Positions 1 to 9,129 of a stretch of DNA of 64,000 nt are shown here, one piece after another; the first letter of the stretch is position 1, and each line of letters starts with the position of its first letter. The DNA comes from Neonectria sp. B-13 (lineage: Eukaryota; Ascomycota; Sordariomycetes; Hypocreales; Nectriaceae), in the NCBI GenBank assembly GCA_002682825.1, contig NOKP01000005.1, forward strand, positions 806,001 to 870,000. Reading direction: 5' to 3'. Below the pieces are notes generated by a model. The model saw only the letters and a program-made list of their open reading frames with translations, searched no databases and had not been told where the DNA came from. The position numbers were made by a program, and so were the translations under genes.

Positions 1-1640
1 TCTAATTTACTATATAGGTTATATAAGAGCCTATATATATAGCTTAGTAAGAGCTTATTAAACTATAGTACAATTTGAATAATAATTATTTTATATAATT
101 AATAGTATAATTATTATATTATATAGAAAGTTAAATAGAATATAAAGAAATAATCTAGAAAGTATAAAGCCTTATAGACTAGGCTTTTATCCTAAGGGGT
201 TTTAGTCTTTTTTAAAATCTAGCTTTTCTAAGATCTAGCTTTTCTAGCTAATTAAAGTAATAAAACTTATATCTTAACTTTATAATAGAAACTTTTATCT
301 TCTTAAGTTATTATTATCTTAGGCTTAAGTATTAAGCCTATTATATTATTGTTTTTTCTATTCTCTTCTATACTATTTAATCTTTAGCTTTTTCTCTAAG
401 TATATACTATTAAGAACTATTATATTTAAATAAAAGGTTAAATAGAATATAAAAAGCTTAAAAAGTATAAAGATTAAGCTTTTATTCTAAGGGATTTTAG
501 CTTTTTCTAAGATTTAACTTTTTAAAGTCTAACTTTTCTAAGATTTAGCTTTTTTAAAATCTAGCTTTTTTAAGATTTAGCTTTTCTAACTAATTAAAGT
601 AGTAAAACTTATATTTTAACTTTATAATAAAAACTTTTATTTTCTTAAGTTATTATTATCTTAAGCTTAAGTATTAAGCCTATTATATTATTAATTTTTC
701 TATTTTCTTTTATACTATTTAATCTTTAATTCTTTCTTTAAGTATATACTATTAAAGATTATTATATTTAAATATTTAAATAAAAATTAATAAAAAACTT
801 TAAAAACTAATTAGGCTTAAAATAAAGAAATTAATATATAATATAGTAATTATTATATATTAGGTTCTCTTTATTATAGCCCAGGTTAAGACTAAGCAGT
901 TATAACTAGTAGAACTATAATATACTTACTTTTTTACAATATCTATATTCCTAGACTTACCCTAACTATATAAGCTAGACTATCCAGCTCACTCTATTAC
1001 AATAAGCTATAATAATAGACTTACTACCCTTTAGTAAGCTTATACAATTACTATAGTATATAACTATATTTACTTAGTATATTAAACTAAAGCCTTAAGC
1101 TCCTTAGCTATTAATACTCCTACTTAATTATATAATAACTTACTTTTGCATATTATTATTATAACTTATATTACTTACTATAATATCCTAATCCATTTGA
1201 TTATTAAATTATATACCTTAGACTTACTTTAGACACTTAGGTTAAGCCTAACTATTATACTCTTATAAAGAGATATAATTTAATATAACTATAAATAAAT
1301 AAAAATAATACTTTAAATAGTAGTTTTAATAGTAATCTTAATATTATATAATCTTTTTTAACCTAAGTTATATTTAATATTAATAAAATATAAACTATTA
1401 AATAGAACTTTAAAAATAGAATAATAATATTAAAAGTTTCTTATTTAAAATATTTATATTATATAAAAATAAAAAACACTTAACTTATAATTAAAAGTAT
1501 TTTAAGCCTTAGTTAAGTACTTTATATCTTATTTATAAGTCTATTAAGTAATAATCCTTCTAAAAACACAATTTAAAGCCTAGGCCCTAAGTATAAAAAA
1601 AAACAAGAATTACATATAATAAAATACATTAATCTACTAT
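1..1640. repeat. AT-rich, RIP-degraded repeat island
   Basis: Extremely AT-rich sequence without credible coding potential. It is built from relics of repeats seen elsewhere in the window. About 110-425 and 430-775 are near-tandem direct copies of one unit (shared blocks such as TTTTATCCTAAGGGG versus TTTTATTCTAAGGGA). The same unit recurs less mutated at 19,985-20,170, on both arms of the palindrome at 21-23 kb, and at 49.3 kb. Differences between copies are almost all C/T and G/A, which is the RIP signature. No transposase or reverse transcriptase frame survives. Confidence 0.85.
840..1270. repeat. RIP-mutated copy of the repeat at 20.5-20.9 kb
   Basis: Shares long collinear similarity with 20,505-20,920: 'cccaggtt..gactaggcagtta' near the start, the block 'taacttacttttgcatatta' in the middle, and 'ggttaagcctaact' near the end. 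The copy at 20.5 kb keeps C and G where this one has T and A, so this is the more heavily RIP-mutated member. It is probably a piece of a retroelement, but no open frame can be recognised. Confidence 0.75.
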
Positions 1641-2454
1641 TAAACAGATTCTTGGTTTTCTTTTTATACCCTTGAGCTAGGCAATGTAAGACAATGTTCA
1701 ATGTAGAATACTATTTGTTAAGTCTATAACAATCACTCTTATCAGTGAGGCAATGAGATCCAGTATGTCTTTACATTACGCAGGGAATGTTATATAAGGA
1801 AGCGGCTTAATGATTGAGCATTTGGTATCCACAGTGACATAATTCCACGCCGGTCAAAAGTGTTACATTAATGGCTGAGTTTCTGTCACATACCAAACCT
1901 CAACGTCTACAGGTACATACAGCCACAATATGAGGGTAAACTAGCTATAGCTCAGACATAATTAGTTTTCAATTCAAGGCCTTGCTGCATAATTGCCCTA
2001 CTAACAATGCTAACTTCCCATGACCCTCCTCTATCTCTTCTTTAGTTAAGTGTATATAGTATGTTTAACCTTTATAAAAAGGAGACAGACTCTAAAAGCC
2101 AAGCCTAGGGACTGCCCTGCTATTAACAAATTTAGTATAGATATTCTTTCAGCCTAATTTCACAAAGATAGACACTAATGTATTTCTACCATTTTAAGAT
2201 AAGTGATAAGATTATACTGAGACAGTGAATCATGCAATCGAAACAGAGGCTTAATATTCTTTAATTACTTTATTTAAGTATTATTATAATGAAACCAAAA
2301 GCAATGCATATTTTCCATATCTTTCATCTTATTGATACCCTTGTATTGTTTGATTCTCTTCCATTGATATGAGTGTACAAATGATGTATCTTTGGCTTGC
2401 ATAAACAAATAAGCACATAGAAAGTGGCAGATAAAGCCTAGACTCTTTAATAGT
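1641..2454. other. Intergenic, no gene seen
   Basis: Base composition returns to moderate GC across this stretch. No ORF resembles a known family; a 66-codon minus-strand frame at 2274-2474 is not supported by motif or context. Nothing else recognised. Confidence 0.5.
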
Positions 2455-2460
2455 GCGTTC

Positions 2461-2650
2461 CCTAGCATGCCCAAGACACCTCATACGATCTCGTTATGCA
2501 AAGATCTTAAGCGCTGTATCCTCAATCACCAAGTGTTCATGCTGTCTCTGCAGACCGGCTCTAGGCTCCTCTGTACATTTCCTCAGCATGTCTAAGACAC
2601 CTCATACGATGTCTTCAGGCATAGGCCTTGACCGCTTTGTCCTCAACCGC
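2461..2650 (+). repeat. Imperfect direct repeat, period about 121 bp
   Basis: The segment GCATGCCCAAGACACCTCAT at about 2465 recurs as a near-identical GCATGTCTAAGACACCTCAT at about 2586. Similarity continues for about 70 bp on the downstream side of each. The repeat lies directly upstream of the decarboxylase gene and could be part of its promoter or a relic of an older coding sequence; it shows no convincing open frame. Confidence 0.5.
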
Positions 2651-3024
2651 ATCCAGTCTCAAAGTACCTGTATTTCTACCTAAATCAGCACATTTCTGCA
2701 AGTACCCGCCCATGTGGCGGCTGCTGCAGCAGTTCTGAGCAATCCAAGCATGGTATTATGGAATGTGGCTGGCGGAAAGCTGTATGTCTCGGTGCGGTTG
2801 GCCTCAACCGTCGATATTATTGGAGGTGAATGTTCGCCAGCATTCCCTCGGACGGCTTGTTCCGTAACTCATTAATTCCATGTATGGATATAAAGTCGAG
2901 CAAGTCGGCTAGGTTTTCACACTTCTCGTCAATCCAACTTCCACTACTAAGTTACTTCTTTCGCAAAAGATCTTACTCACTGCCTACTTTTGACTCCGCT
3001 ACATCTTCCATCTCTATTGACAAG

Positions 3025-4380
3025 ATGGCCCCAGCAACATTACAGCCTGAGGCAAGCCACAGACCTATCGGCAAATGGCTACCTTCTCAGCGTCCGGCGA
3101 TCCAGAAATGGGTGGCTTCCAAGCTCAAGGAGGCCAATCGGAGGAATGATCTGTCTCTTGATCCAAGCCTCGTTGCCTTCCAGCAGCTAGTCAGCGGCAA
3201 TCCAATCTGGCAAGCTCTGTCCAACGATATGTTTACCCAGTCGTCCAAGAACTATGATCCGACTGGTGCCGCGGCCCTTCAGAACTTCGGAGACTTTTTG
3301 AATGTCGTTAATCTCATCATTCAGTCTCCGCCGCCGTTCTTTGACACACAAACGCCCCCCACGGCTAATGGGATGATTGGTTTCCCTATCAATGCCGTGC
3401 TAGACTGGCCTATGGGTACAATCGCTGGGTACGAGTTTTGGCTCATACCTGCCATCAACACCTCCTTCAAGGATGTTCTCAATACATGGGGCTCGTTCTT
3501 GAAATCTTCAGCCTCCCAGGCTGGCTTAAAGGATTGGCTATCCCAGGATTCCCTCGATATGCTTGCCAAGGTAGCTGATACTGGCCAGGGGGGCCCACCC
3601 TTTGATCAGATCTACGTGTGCGATCCTACCGCGCCTTACTACGGCTACGGCACCTGGGATGACTTCTTCACGAGGGAATTTCAGAACGGCTTGCGCCCGG
3701 TTGACTTCCCGGATAATGCCCCTCCAACCTCAGAGTGTCCTGACCCGACTCTTGTCATCACCAATGCATGCGAGTCAGCTCCCTTGCAGGTGGTTGAGAA
3801 CGTCCAGCTGCATGACCAGTTCTGGCTCAAGTCCCAGCCTTACTCCCTTGACAGGATGCTGAACCAAAACCCAATGACCTCCCAGCTTGTCAACGGCACT
3901 GTCTACCAGGCCTTCCTGAGCTCAAAGAGCTACCACCGCTGGCACGCGCCTATCAGCGGTACTATCGCTGGGATTGATCTGGTCCCCGGGTCATACTACA
4001 GCGAGGACTTCTTTGAAGGTTTGGCCGGAGACCCAACAGACCCAGACCCTGCGGCACCCAATTACTCTCAGCCCTACATCAGCGCCGTGGCCACGCGCGC
4101 CATCATCTGGATCAAGGCGAACAACCCGACTATTGGCCTCATGGCCATTGTATTCATCGGCATGGCTGAAGTGGCGGGCTGCGAGTTTACCGTCGCAGTT
4201 AACGACACCATCACCAAAGGGCAGGAGATTGGCATGTTTCACTTTGGAGGAAGCTCTCACTGCATGGTCTTCCAGCCGGGGGTCAAGCTCCTCTTTGCCA
4301 ATCCACCGCCATGGAACATGGACAAAGAGAATAACAACCGTGTGAACAGTGCTCTGGCCGTAGTTAGTGCAAAGAAATAG
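3025..4380 (+). CDS. Phosphatidylserine decarboxylase-family protein (PSDC domain, PsiD-like)
   Basis: Single-exon gene of 451 aa from the ATG at 3025, chosen because its context (caagATGgcc) is good; the frame stays open upstream to 2830, so a 516-aa form is possible. The N-terminal part (IGKWLPSQRPAIQKW, then VAFQQLVSGNPIWQAL and MFTQ) matches the PSDC region that precedes the catalytic domain in fungal PSD-like enzymes. The C-terminal domain has SYHRWHAPISG (His304/His307) and HFGGSSH (about 408-411), the place of the Gly-Ser autocleavage that yields the pyruvoyl cofactor. Family knowledge: members decarboxylate phosphatidylserine or, in the PsiD branch, aromatic amino acids such as tryptophan. 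The soluble layout, with no mitochondrial presequence or membrane helix, favours a small-molecule substrate. Substrate assignment is inference. Confidence 0.88.
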   Translation: MAPATLQPEASHRPIGKWLPSQRPAIQKWVASKLKEANRRNDLSLDPSLVAFQQLVSGNPIWQALSNDMFTQSSKNYDPTGAAALQNFGDFLNVVNLIIQSPPPFFDTQTPPTANGMIGFPINAVLDWPMGTIAGYEFWLIPAINTSFKDVLNTWGSFLKSSASQAGLKDWLSQDSLDMLAKVADTGQGGPPFDQIYVCDPTAPYYGYGTWDDFFTREFQNGLRPVDFPDNAPPTSECPDPTLVITNACESAPLQVVENVQLHDQFWLKSQPYSLDRMLNQNPMTSQLVNGTVYQAFLSSKSYHRWHAPISGTIAGIDLVPGSYYSEDFFEGLAGDPTDPDPAAPNYSQPYISAVATRAIIWIKANNPTIGLMAIVFIGMAEVAGCEFTVAVNDTITKGQEIGMFHFGGSSHCMVFQPGVKLLFANPPPWNMDKENNNRVNSALAVVSAKK

Positions 4381-5038
4381 GGTGGCAGTCTTTCTTGATT
4401 ATCTTGTCAGGTCTATAGCTCTTCTAAGTCAACTAAGAGATAAAATATACGGCATATGCACGTGAGCCACAATTGCTACCTGACATATCCAGTGTCCCCG
4501 CCATGTATTTGCATGTTGTAAATAAACTCTCAAGGAAGGATATCAAGATTTATTCGCACAGAGCTATACAGATTGTAGCATAATACTAGGTGCAGTCTTC
4601 CATTCTACTCTATACCTTCGGAACATATCTCTTATTTATTCTAACTAATAAGAAATAAAAAGACAATATTCCAATCACGACACTAAGCGACAACGAACAG
4701 ATCTAGCTCATAACTTCGACATTATACCTTCCCCCCCGACGATTGCTATAGCAATCTAACAGCGCTCAATGATTGGATCGGTGGTCTATCATTGACGCAA
4801 TCGAATGATTAGTTTCATCCTGTTTTCGACTCGAAAATCAAGAATTAGAGCTGAAACTCAGTACCTAAATGAGGGTAGAAATCTAAAGGTTTTGATTGGT
4901 CTAAAAGGCGAAACGCGGCGCGTTTTGACCAAGAATACTTGAGTAGGAATACAACTAACCAACCAACTAACCAAATACTTGAGTAGATGCCTCGTTCCTA
5001 ACTAGAGTCCTTGAGTAGAGTCATCCCACGTATTGTAT
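4381..5038. other. Intergenic with a hairpin repeat
   Basis: 3' region of the decarboxylase gene and 3' side of the CorA-like gene (convergent). No ORF supported. It contains the hairpin-bearing repeat at 4889-4945 and several short CTTGAGTAG repeats between 4936 and 5022. Confidence 0.5.
4889..4945. repeat. Hairpin-bearing short repeat, copy 1
   Basis: Reads TTTGATTGGTCTAAAA, then the perfect odd palindrome AAACGCG-G-CGCGTTT (4911-4925), then AGAATACTTGAGTAG. The same flanks occur at 6590-6645 around a different palindrome. The conserved flanks with a changed but still palindromic core are more regular than chance divergence would give. Confidence 0.65.
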
Positions 5039-5857
5039 CTAGACCTCTGTTATCTCTCTTAGTCCTCTGCTTTGCCTGACTGTCTGCTTTCTCTTTAGTC
5101 TTTTCTGTACACGAAACCAAGAATAGGATCTCGCTTCTCTTGAGTTCTCCTGGAGATCCTCCTCCGCGGCTGATATTGTCGAAACCCAAGTTCCTGCCCT
5201 GACGGAGTGCTCGTTGAACTCCAGCTGCACTTTTGGCCTAGCCCTCGTCGATCTGATCACTTGGGAGATATAATCCTGGATATCGTCTCCTTTGTATGCA
5301 TAGAGGAAAGCCAGAGCTAGGATAACTGCTGTAACAGGGATACCCACGATCCAGAAAATGCGCTGGTCGTGATCTATCTCGCGAATATCTATTGTGTTCA
5401 TACCAAAGAAACTAGTAAATGATCTGTGACGCGCATGTGAGCGAAAGATAATACGTATCGCTATACAGAAAACTTACAGAGGTAGGAAGAACAAAGTTAC
5501 AACCGTGAATGCTCTGATTACTTTCCCATGGCCCTCTTCAAGTATCTCAATCATCTGCTTCACCTGGTATTTGAGCATAACTACCTCGTCTTGCAATACG
5601 TCAAGATCATCAGCGCGTTCGGCGAGGGTCGATATCTGTTTGCCAATGTACCGTGACTCCACTTCAAAGAAATTGGAACGTGAGAGGGTTGTTATACGAA
5701 GTGAGGACGGCGATATCAATGCTCGATAGTTGGCATGAACAGTCTTTTGGGAGCGTGTGACTTTCGCCAGCGCTTCGAGCTCCTCCGCGAAGCCATTGAT
5801 TTCTTGAAAGATTCGTCGTTGTGGCCTCCGACTTGATCGATAGCGAAGCTTCAGCAA
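5039..5857 (-). CDS. CorA-like Mg2+ transporter family protein, C-terminal exons
   Basis: Two exons on the minus strand, 5857-5478 and 5411-5039, join across a 66-bp intron (5412-5477, donor GTAAGT, acceptor CTAG). The joined product has a coiled-coil stretch (VESRYIGKQISTLAERADDL; MLKYQVKQMIEILEEGHGKV), a first membrane helix (AFTVVTLFFLPLFF), the CorA signature G-M-N directly after it, and a second helix (IFWIVGIPVTAVILALAFLYA). This is the 2-TM-GMN ending of CorA channels as found in fungal CorA-like proteins of unknown substrate. The 5' end is not resolved: the exon opens in frame at 5857 but the true start must lie further upstream, possibly in 5864-6274. Joining those pieces needs a frame change I could not explain with a good splice site, so the gene may be degenerate. 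Confidence 0.6.
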
Positions 5858-5863
5858 GTACTG

Positions 5864-6274
5864 TTAGTAGACCTCGAAGATTCCAGTGCCGGTCTTTAGT
5901 ATCAGAGGTCTGTTTTGAAGGTTGATTGCTAGTGCACCGACTAAAAACCCTAGTCCAATAGTATCCAAGCCCAGGATGTCGAAATTGCAAGGCTTCGTGC
6001 CCAGAAGATTAATGTCTCCAATGGATGCCTCCAGTCGGTTACAAATATTTCGAAATGCGTTCTCCCTATGATCTTGCATTCTTTTTATCTGATTGTAGCC
6101 AGCGCACAATTCATAGATGGCTGTAGGTTTGAGGCTCGAGTGGTTGCGGCTCCTTTGCTTTCTTACTAGTGTTGGGTGGAAACATGCATGGATTTCCTTT
6201 TTTTGTCTATTAGTTCGATGCGAGATATCATAGTGAAGCTCTAGTCTCTTGAGCGTCTGCACTTGGCTTGGCAT
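5864..6274 (-). CDS. Possible N-terminal part of the CorA-like gene
   Basis: Open minus-strand frame of 136 codons immediately upstream of the CorA-like exons, ending with a stop at 5864 in a sequence with TACTAAC and CAG that could be a degraded splice junction. It shows a short helical segment (LDTIGLGFLVGALAINL) and a region KRMQDHRENAFRNICNRLE that could belong to the cytoplasmic domain. No motif proves it. Alternative: part of a degenerated gene. Confidence 0.3.
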   Translation of the reverse strand: MPSQVQTLKRLELHYDISHRTNRQKKEIHACFHPTLVRKQRSRNHSSLKPTAIYELCAGYNQIKRMQDHRENAFRNICNRLEASIGDINLLGTKPCNFDILGLDTIGLGFLVGALAINLQNRPLILKTGTGIFEVY

Positions 6275-6496
6275 AATGTTTTACTTGTGGAGAAGGCTTT
6301 TAGAAGATGCCTAAATAGGCATGCTAAGGGCGTAGGATATTCAAAAGGTAATAGCGAAATTATTGGGAGAAGATAAGAGACGCGGTACTCTATAGTCAAG
6401 AAGTGATTGTTACAATTAAAGTCAGCTAATTATTTAAGTTGATGGCGGTTTCTCCATACGCCATGAACTCGGCATGGGTGGCACGGATCACCCTGC

Positions 6497-6519
6497 CACG
6501 AAATGGGCCCCGTTTCGTG
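6497..6519. repeat. 23-nt GC-rich hairpin
   Basis: Arms CACGAAATGGG and CCCGTTTCGTG around a central C; one T/G wobble mismatch in 11 pairs. It resembles the core of the nearby hairpin repeat at 6609-6625 (GTAACGGG-C-CCCGTTAC). Confidence 0.6.
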
Positions 6520-6589
6520 ATTTGGTAAACGCGACTTGAACAGGAACAGGGCCGGTACGAGTTTGAAAATCCATGTCAATTTCCACAGC

Positions 6590-6645
6590 TTTGATTGGTC
6601 TAAAACTCGTAACGGGCCCCGTTACCGACTAGAATACTTGAGTAA
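6590..6645. repeat. Hairpin-bearing short repeat, copy 2
   Basis: Same flanks as the copy at 4889-4945 (TTTGATTGGTCTAAAA ... AGAATACTTGAGTA), with the perfect palindrome GTAACGGG-C-CCCGTTAC at 6609-6625. It abuts the MULE transposase fragment, so it may belong to that element's terminal region, or be an independent miniature element. Confidence 0.65.
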
Positions 6646-7027
6646 GAAGTGGCATAGCGTGTTTGTTCGTCTGATAGGTGCAATCTAATATCATAACGTC
6701 GGGATTGCATCGTAAATATGCAATAGAGTCTGGATGAGCAAAGAAGATAGCTGTTAGCCGGTTGTCCGAATCTAATCGGACTCGGCACCAGAAACCCTCC
6801 CTATTCAATTGGTCGACTTGTGCCTGGATACTACTTTGACCCTCGCGTAGATCTCTTCTTGTCGCTGCAGCCTCTGTCTCAACGTAAAATAAAGCATTAA
6901 CCAAATGAAAACTCCATCCACAGAATGGCCGATATTTTCCGATGTAAAGGAAAACACAGATCACATGATTCCCGGCGCTGGACAGTTTGTTAGCCGGGCT
7001 TCCTGCTTCCAAATCAAACATAACCAA
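6629..7027 (-). pseudogene. MULE-type transposase fragment
   Basis: Minus-strand frame of 132 codons. Its C-terminal part (FFAHPDSIAYLRCNPDVMIL, then DCTYQTNKHAMPLL) is the start of the MULE transposase catalytic domain, in which a conserved DxTY-TN motif is followed by a hydrophobic strand. The upstream portion (RRDLREGQSSIQAQVDQLN) fits the linker of FAR1/MULE transposases. It stops right after the first catalytic strand, so the rest of the domain is gone. The adjacent hairpin repeat may mark the element boundary. A second scrap of the same family lies at 18,095-18,180. Confidence 0.75.
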
Positions 7028-8259
7028 CTACGTAACATAGGATGGAAATGCGGCACATTTCTAGTCTACATTCTTGAGCAGGGCACGGACCATCAAATCG
7101 TGTATCAGGAGTTGATACGGGGGGTAATTGGTACGGTAGGAGACAGCCCAAAAGACCCAGGATTTCAGAGATAGCACTTTGCGCCATCAAAGACGCGGTC
7201 GAAGAGGGCTGGTTTTGCATCAGCCGCACCCGGAAAGACTATAACACTATGGACGATAGAGGTGACAAAAAACGAAAGCTGACGACGCGGCCGAATTCCC
7301 GCTGACGAATATGGAGTGCTAGGCTGCTGTCCAAGGATCCACTCAAGGTCAAGGCAAAAGGAAGATATTCGAAGTGACTGGCGCAGAAGGCATTAGTGAT
7401 GCTTCTACCTTTGGCCAGAAGTCTGTGAGGACACAGCCCGGGGTCAGTATGAATGCCCAGCAAAATCTCGCTTGCCCATTATATAAAGTCGCTGTGAATA
7501 GGTCCAAGCTGAATCGCTCTTGTTTGGGCTTCGGGTGGACGCAGATCCACAGAGGCAAGTGAGTTGTGGCATAATTTGTGTGGTTACTGGTCGAGTTGCT
7601 GGACAGACCTCTATCCCTCAGCAGCGCATACAGCGATGTCACATCCCCGATAATTTCACCAAGTCCTTTATCTGTGGTCGGTGCTATGAAGACTTCAAGT
7701 CTCAAGAGCTTATTGTCTAGCATCAATGCCAGCGGATACTGTGTCCTGTCAGAGAGCCTGAGATTGCAGTAGGCAAACTAAACCTGGAGCAAGCATCTAA
7801 ATTAAGGGCAACTAAGAACAAGTCCACTGCGCTCAGTCGTGGAGTTTCCAAAACCTAGGACAACGGCGAACCCAAGCGCCCACAACTTGGCATGGACAAC
7901 TTCTTAACATTTCTCGGCTTTTCACGAGTCGGTACTTCACATTTCGTATACCAGATCGCATTTGTGGGATCTGGCCGCTACTGGATCATTTTTGGAACAG
8001 TCTTTGACTTAGACTAGCTTTTGAGGACATGTTGGATTGGGAAATTCGAGTACTTCTACTGATACAGTGACACTTGGATGGGAGAAGAAAGTAGCAATAG
8101 ATATGTGTTGCAGACGTTTATCTGAAAGTCGTGATGCTCTCACATTGGTCACCACATGAATAGGTTTAGCTGACACAAGATTCAAACCTCGCCTGCAACA
8201 TCTTCAACATCTCAAAAAGGAAAACCCACGACTCTCAGTATCAACTTCAGTACGCCGTC
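7028..8259. other. No gene recognised; one weak minus-strand ORF
   Basis: A minus-strand frame at 7349-7726 (125 codons; e.g. GLGEIIGDVTSLYALLRDRG) is the longest, but I recognise no family and it overlaps other frames. The area probably contains remnants upstream of the MULE fragment. The last 500 bp before the protease gene look like ordinary spacer. Confidence 0.4.
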
Positions 8260-9129
8260 CTATCTATTTCGGCGACGGACTTGGGGCTGGTAGTCGGTAA
8301 CAGGACTGCTGCCCATCATGTATCCGTTGGCTAACTTGTAGAACTTGATGGTTTGCTCTCGATCGCTCTCTTGGATTCTGGGGGGGAATTTGTAGCTCAT
8401 GATGGACATGTAGTTATTCTCCAAGAACTGGACAGCGCCAGCTCCCTCGGGCTCGAGGCGCTTTTCCTTATCACCCGTGATGGCGAATTCGTGTCGAAGG
8501 CCGAGGATGTGACCGATCTCGTGCTGGAAGATGTTTTTCAAGATGCGCTCATTGCCAGACTCGAAGGCCCGTTGGAAAACAATGACGTCCTGGTCAACCT
8601 CGTGGGGAAAGAAGGCTTGAGCTAGCGTGCCGCGTCCCGGTCCGACGGGCGGATTGACTTTGTACACCAGGTAAAAGTTTGCGCTCTGTTGGTCAGTCGT
8701 CTCAGATATGACAATGCCAAGTTCGAGTTCGTTCCATGAATTGGCAGCTTCCTGGAATGCTTGAGCCGCAGACCGCGCCTGGGTGGGAGATGGAAAGCTG
8801 TCTGCTGAAACAAAGTACTGGAGTTTCCTGCCACCGGGTAGTTTGACATCCCAGCGTGGCACGATGGTTCCGTAGCCTACGACGAGGGAATCAGGCTCGT
8901 CCGGCGCGTTGTCACCAGTGGTGCCAGCGAGATTGGAAATGGGGGCGGGACCATAGCTTGGATCCTCCTCCTCCTGTGTATTACAGGGGTACTTGGTCAG
9001 TTGGGAAATTGGGGCAACGGTCGCCATTGGGGCGACTGTGGGGTTGGTTCTACCGGAAGCGAGAGCTGCGACGGCGCGTTGGTTGATATCGCCACACCAA
9101 GGATCAAATGCTTGAGCCAGTTTGAACAA
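8260..9129 (-). CDS. Matrixin-like (metzincin) zinc metalloprotease
   Basis: Intronless 289-aa frame. It carries the metzincin zinc-binding consensus HExxHxxGxxH as HEIGHILGLRH (His203, His207, His213, catalytic Glu204), followed 31 residues after the third His by the Met-turn MSIMSY (Met244). The preceding region (LQYFVSADSFPSPTQARSAA, then FQEAANSWNEL) matches the start of a matrixin-type catalytic domain. Family members are secreted or cell-surface peptidases. Here the N-terminus (MFKLAQAFDPWCGDINQRAV) has no clear signal peptide, so secretion would need an upstream exon or an unconventional route. The C-terminus is short and basic (QPQVRRRNR). Active-site residues are complete, so it is probably functional. 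Confidence 0.85.
   Translation of the reverse strand: MFKLAQAFDPWCGDINQRAVAALASGRTNPTVAPMATVAPISQLTKYPCNTQEEEDPSYGPAPISNLAGTTGDNAPDEPDSLVVGYGTIVPRWDVKLPGGRKLQYFVSADSFPSPTQARSAAQAFQEAANSWNELELGIVISETTDQQSANFYLVYKVNPPVGPGRGTLAQAFFPHEVDQDVIVFQRAFESGNERILKNIFQHEIGHILGLRHEFAITGDKEKRLEPEGAGAVQFLENNYMSIMSYKFPPRIQESDREQTIKFYKLANGYMMGSSPVTDYQPQVRRRNR

Noticed and set aside
4889..6645. Interpretation of the two hairpin repeats as terminal inverted repeats of one element
   Set aside because: They are in direct, not inverted, orientation and enclose an unrelated CorA-like gene.
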